Source: Ichthyophonus hoferi (taxonomy: Eukaryota > Opisthokonta > Ichthyosporea > Ichthyophonida > Ichthyophonidae). Taken from it: DNA of 46,719 nt. Positions 46,397 through 46,719 of the stretch are shown here, one piece after another (the stretch's first letter is position 1; each line of letters opens with the position of its first letter). The DNA is taken from NCBI GenBank assembly GCA_002751075.1, contig NAOQ01000332.1:35078-81796 (forward strand), given 5' to 3'. Made by a program: the position numbers and the translations under genes. Below the pieces are notes generated by a model. That model had not been told where the DNA came from. It worked only from the letters and a program-made list of their open reading frames with translations, and did no database searches.

Positions 46397-46719
46397 CTAT
46401 AATATGGTATATAGAACTTAATCCCAACGTGAATCATTGCTGGGTAAATTAGATAGATAATATCTAATATTTGATTAATTTATGATAATACAAATAAATA
46501 AGGAATCATTGTAGCATATTACATATGTTCCAAAAATGTAAATTAGTAGTAAACCAATAATAATATTTCAGTCATAACATACACATGATCTGATGCCCAA
46601 TGAGAGCGGGACAATAAAATGTAAAATATTTATGTTATATTTTATTGGCAGACTATACCTTAAAATGTCACATATTGTTCTGAGGCAACCCCCTATACCC
46701 TAAACTATATACCATATAC
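46397..46719. other. Right edge of window, repeat-derived
   Basis: An R4-like block followed by AT-rich DNA. No gene recognised. Confidence 0.4.

Overview
This is a nuclear eukaryotic window. It is AT-rich, its genes carry many GT-AG introns of roughly 60-700 bp filled with AT/TATG microsatellites, TATA boxes are visible, and much of the rest is interspersed repeat. The organism makes its own tryptophan. Its Atg18/WIPI protein reads most like fungal and other opisthokont homologues, so an early-branching fungus or a fungus-related protist is a reasonable guess, but no species can be named. Exon models below were built by hand from splice motifs, coding phase and family knowledge. All multi-exon models close in frame.

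Layout. (1) 1.05-6.23 kb: a divergent pair of secreted pepsin-like aspartic protease paralogues with identical intron phases. The minus-strand one has lost both canonical catalytic motifs. (2) 6.2-11.5 kb: repeats and unrecognised coding traces. (3) 11.52-12.68 kb: an intronless Atg18/WIPI autophagy gene on the minus strand. (4) 12.7-15.6 kb: non-coding, with one promoter-like site carrying two TGACTCA boxes. (5) 15.6-30.2 kb: a head-to-tail plus-strand cluster. It holds an unrecognised basic multi-exon gene whose stop codon overlaps the start of anthranilate synthase component I (TrpE), then a fused glutamine amidotransferase plus anthranilate phosphoribosyltransferase (TrpG-TrpD). (6) 30.2-37.8 kb: repeat-dominated, with a fold-back element, a Tc1/mariner transposase relic, an initiator-tRNA-related element, a 559-base gap and an AT-rich array. 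(7) 37.8-42.65 kb: a KDM8/JMJD5-like JmjC hydroxylase in nine exons. (8) 42.65-46.72 kb: repeats and a minisatellite.

How the genes fit together. TrpE and the TrpG domain form anthranilate synthase (chorismate plus glutamine to anthranilate), and the TrpD domain adds phosphoribose. The first two steps of the tryptophan branch are therefore encoded by two adjacent genes, with TrpG joined to TrpD rather than to TrpC/TrpF as in ascomycete and basidiomycete fungi. The strongest leads are this cluster with its overlapping upstream reading frame, the predicted inactive protease, and the repeat families lying directly beyond the 3' ends of three genes.
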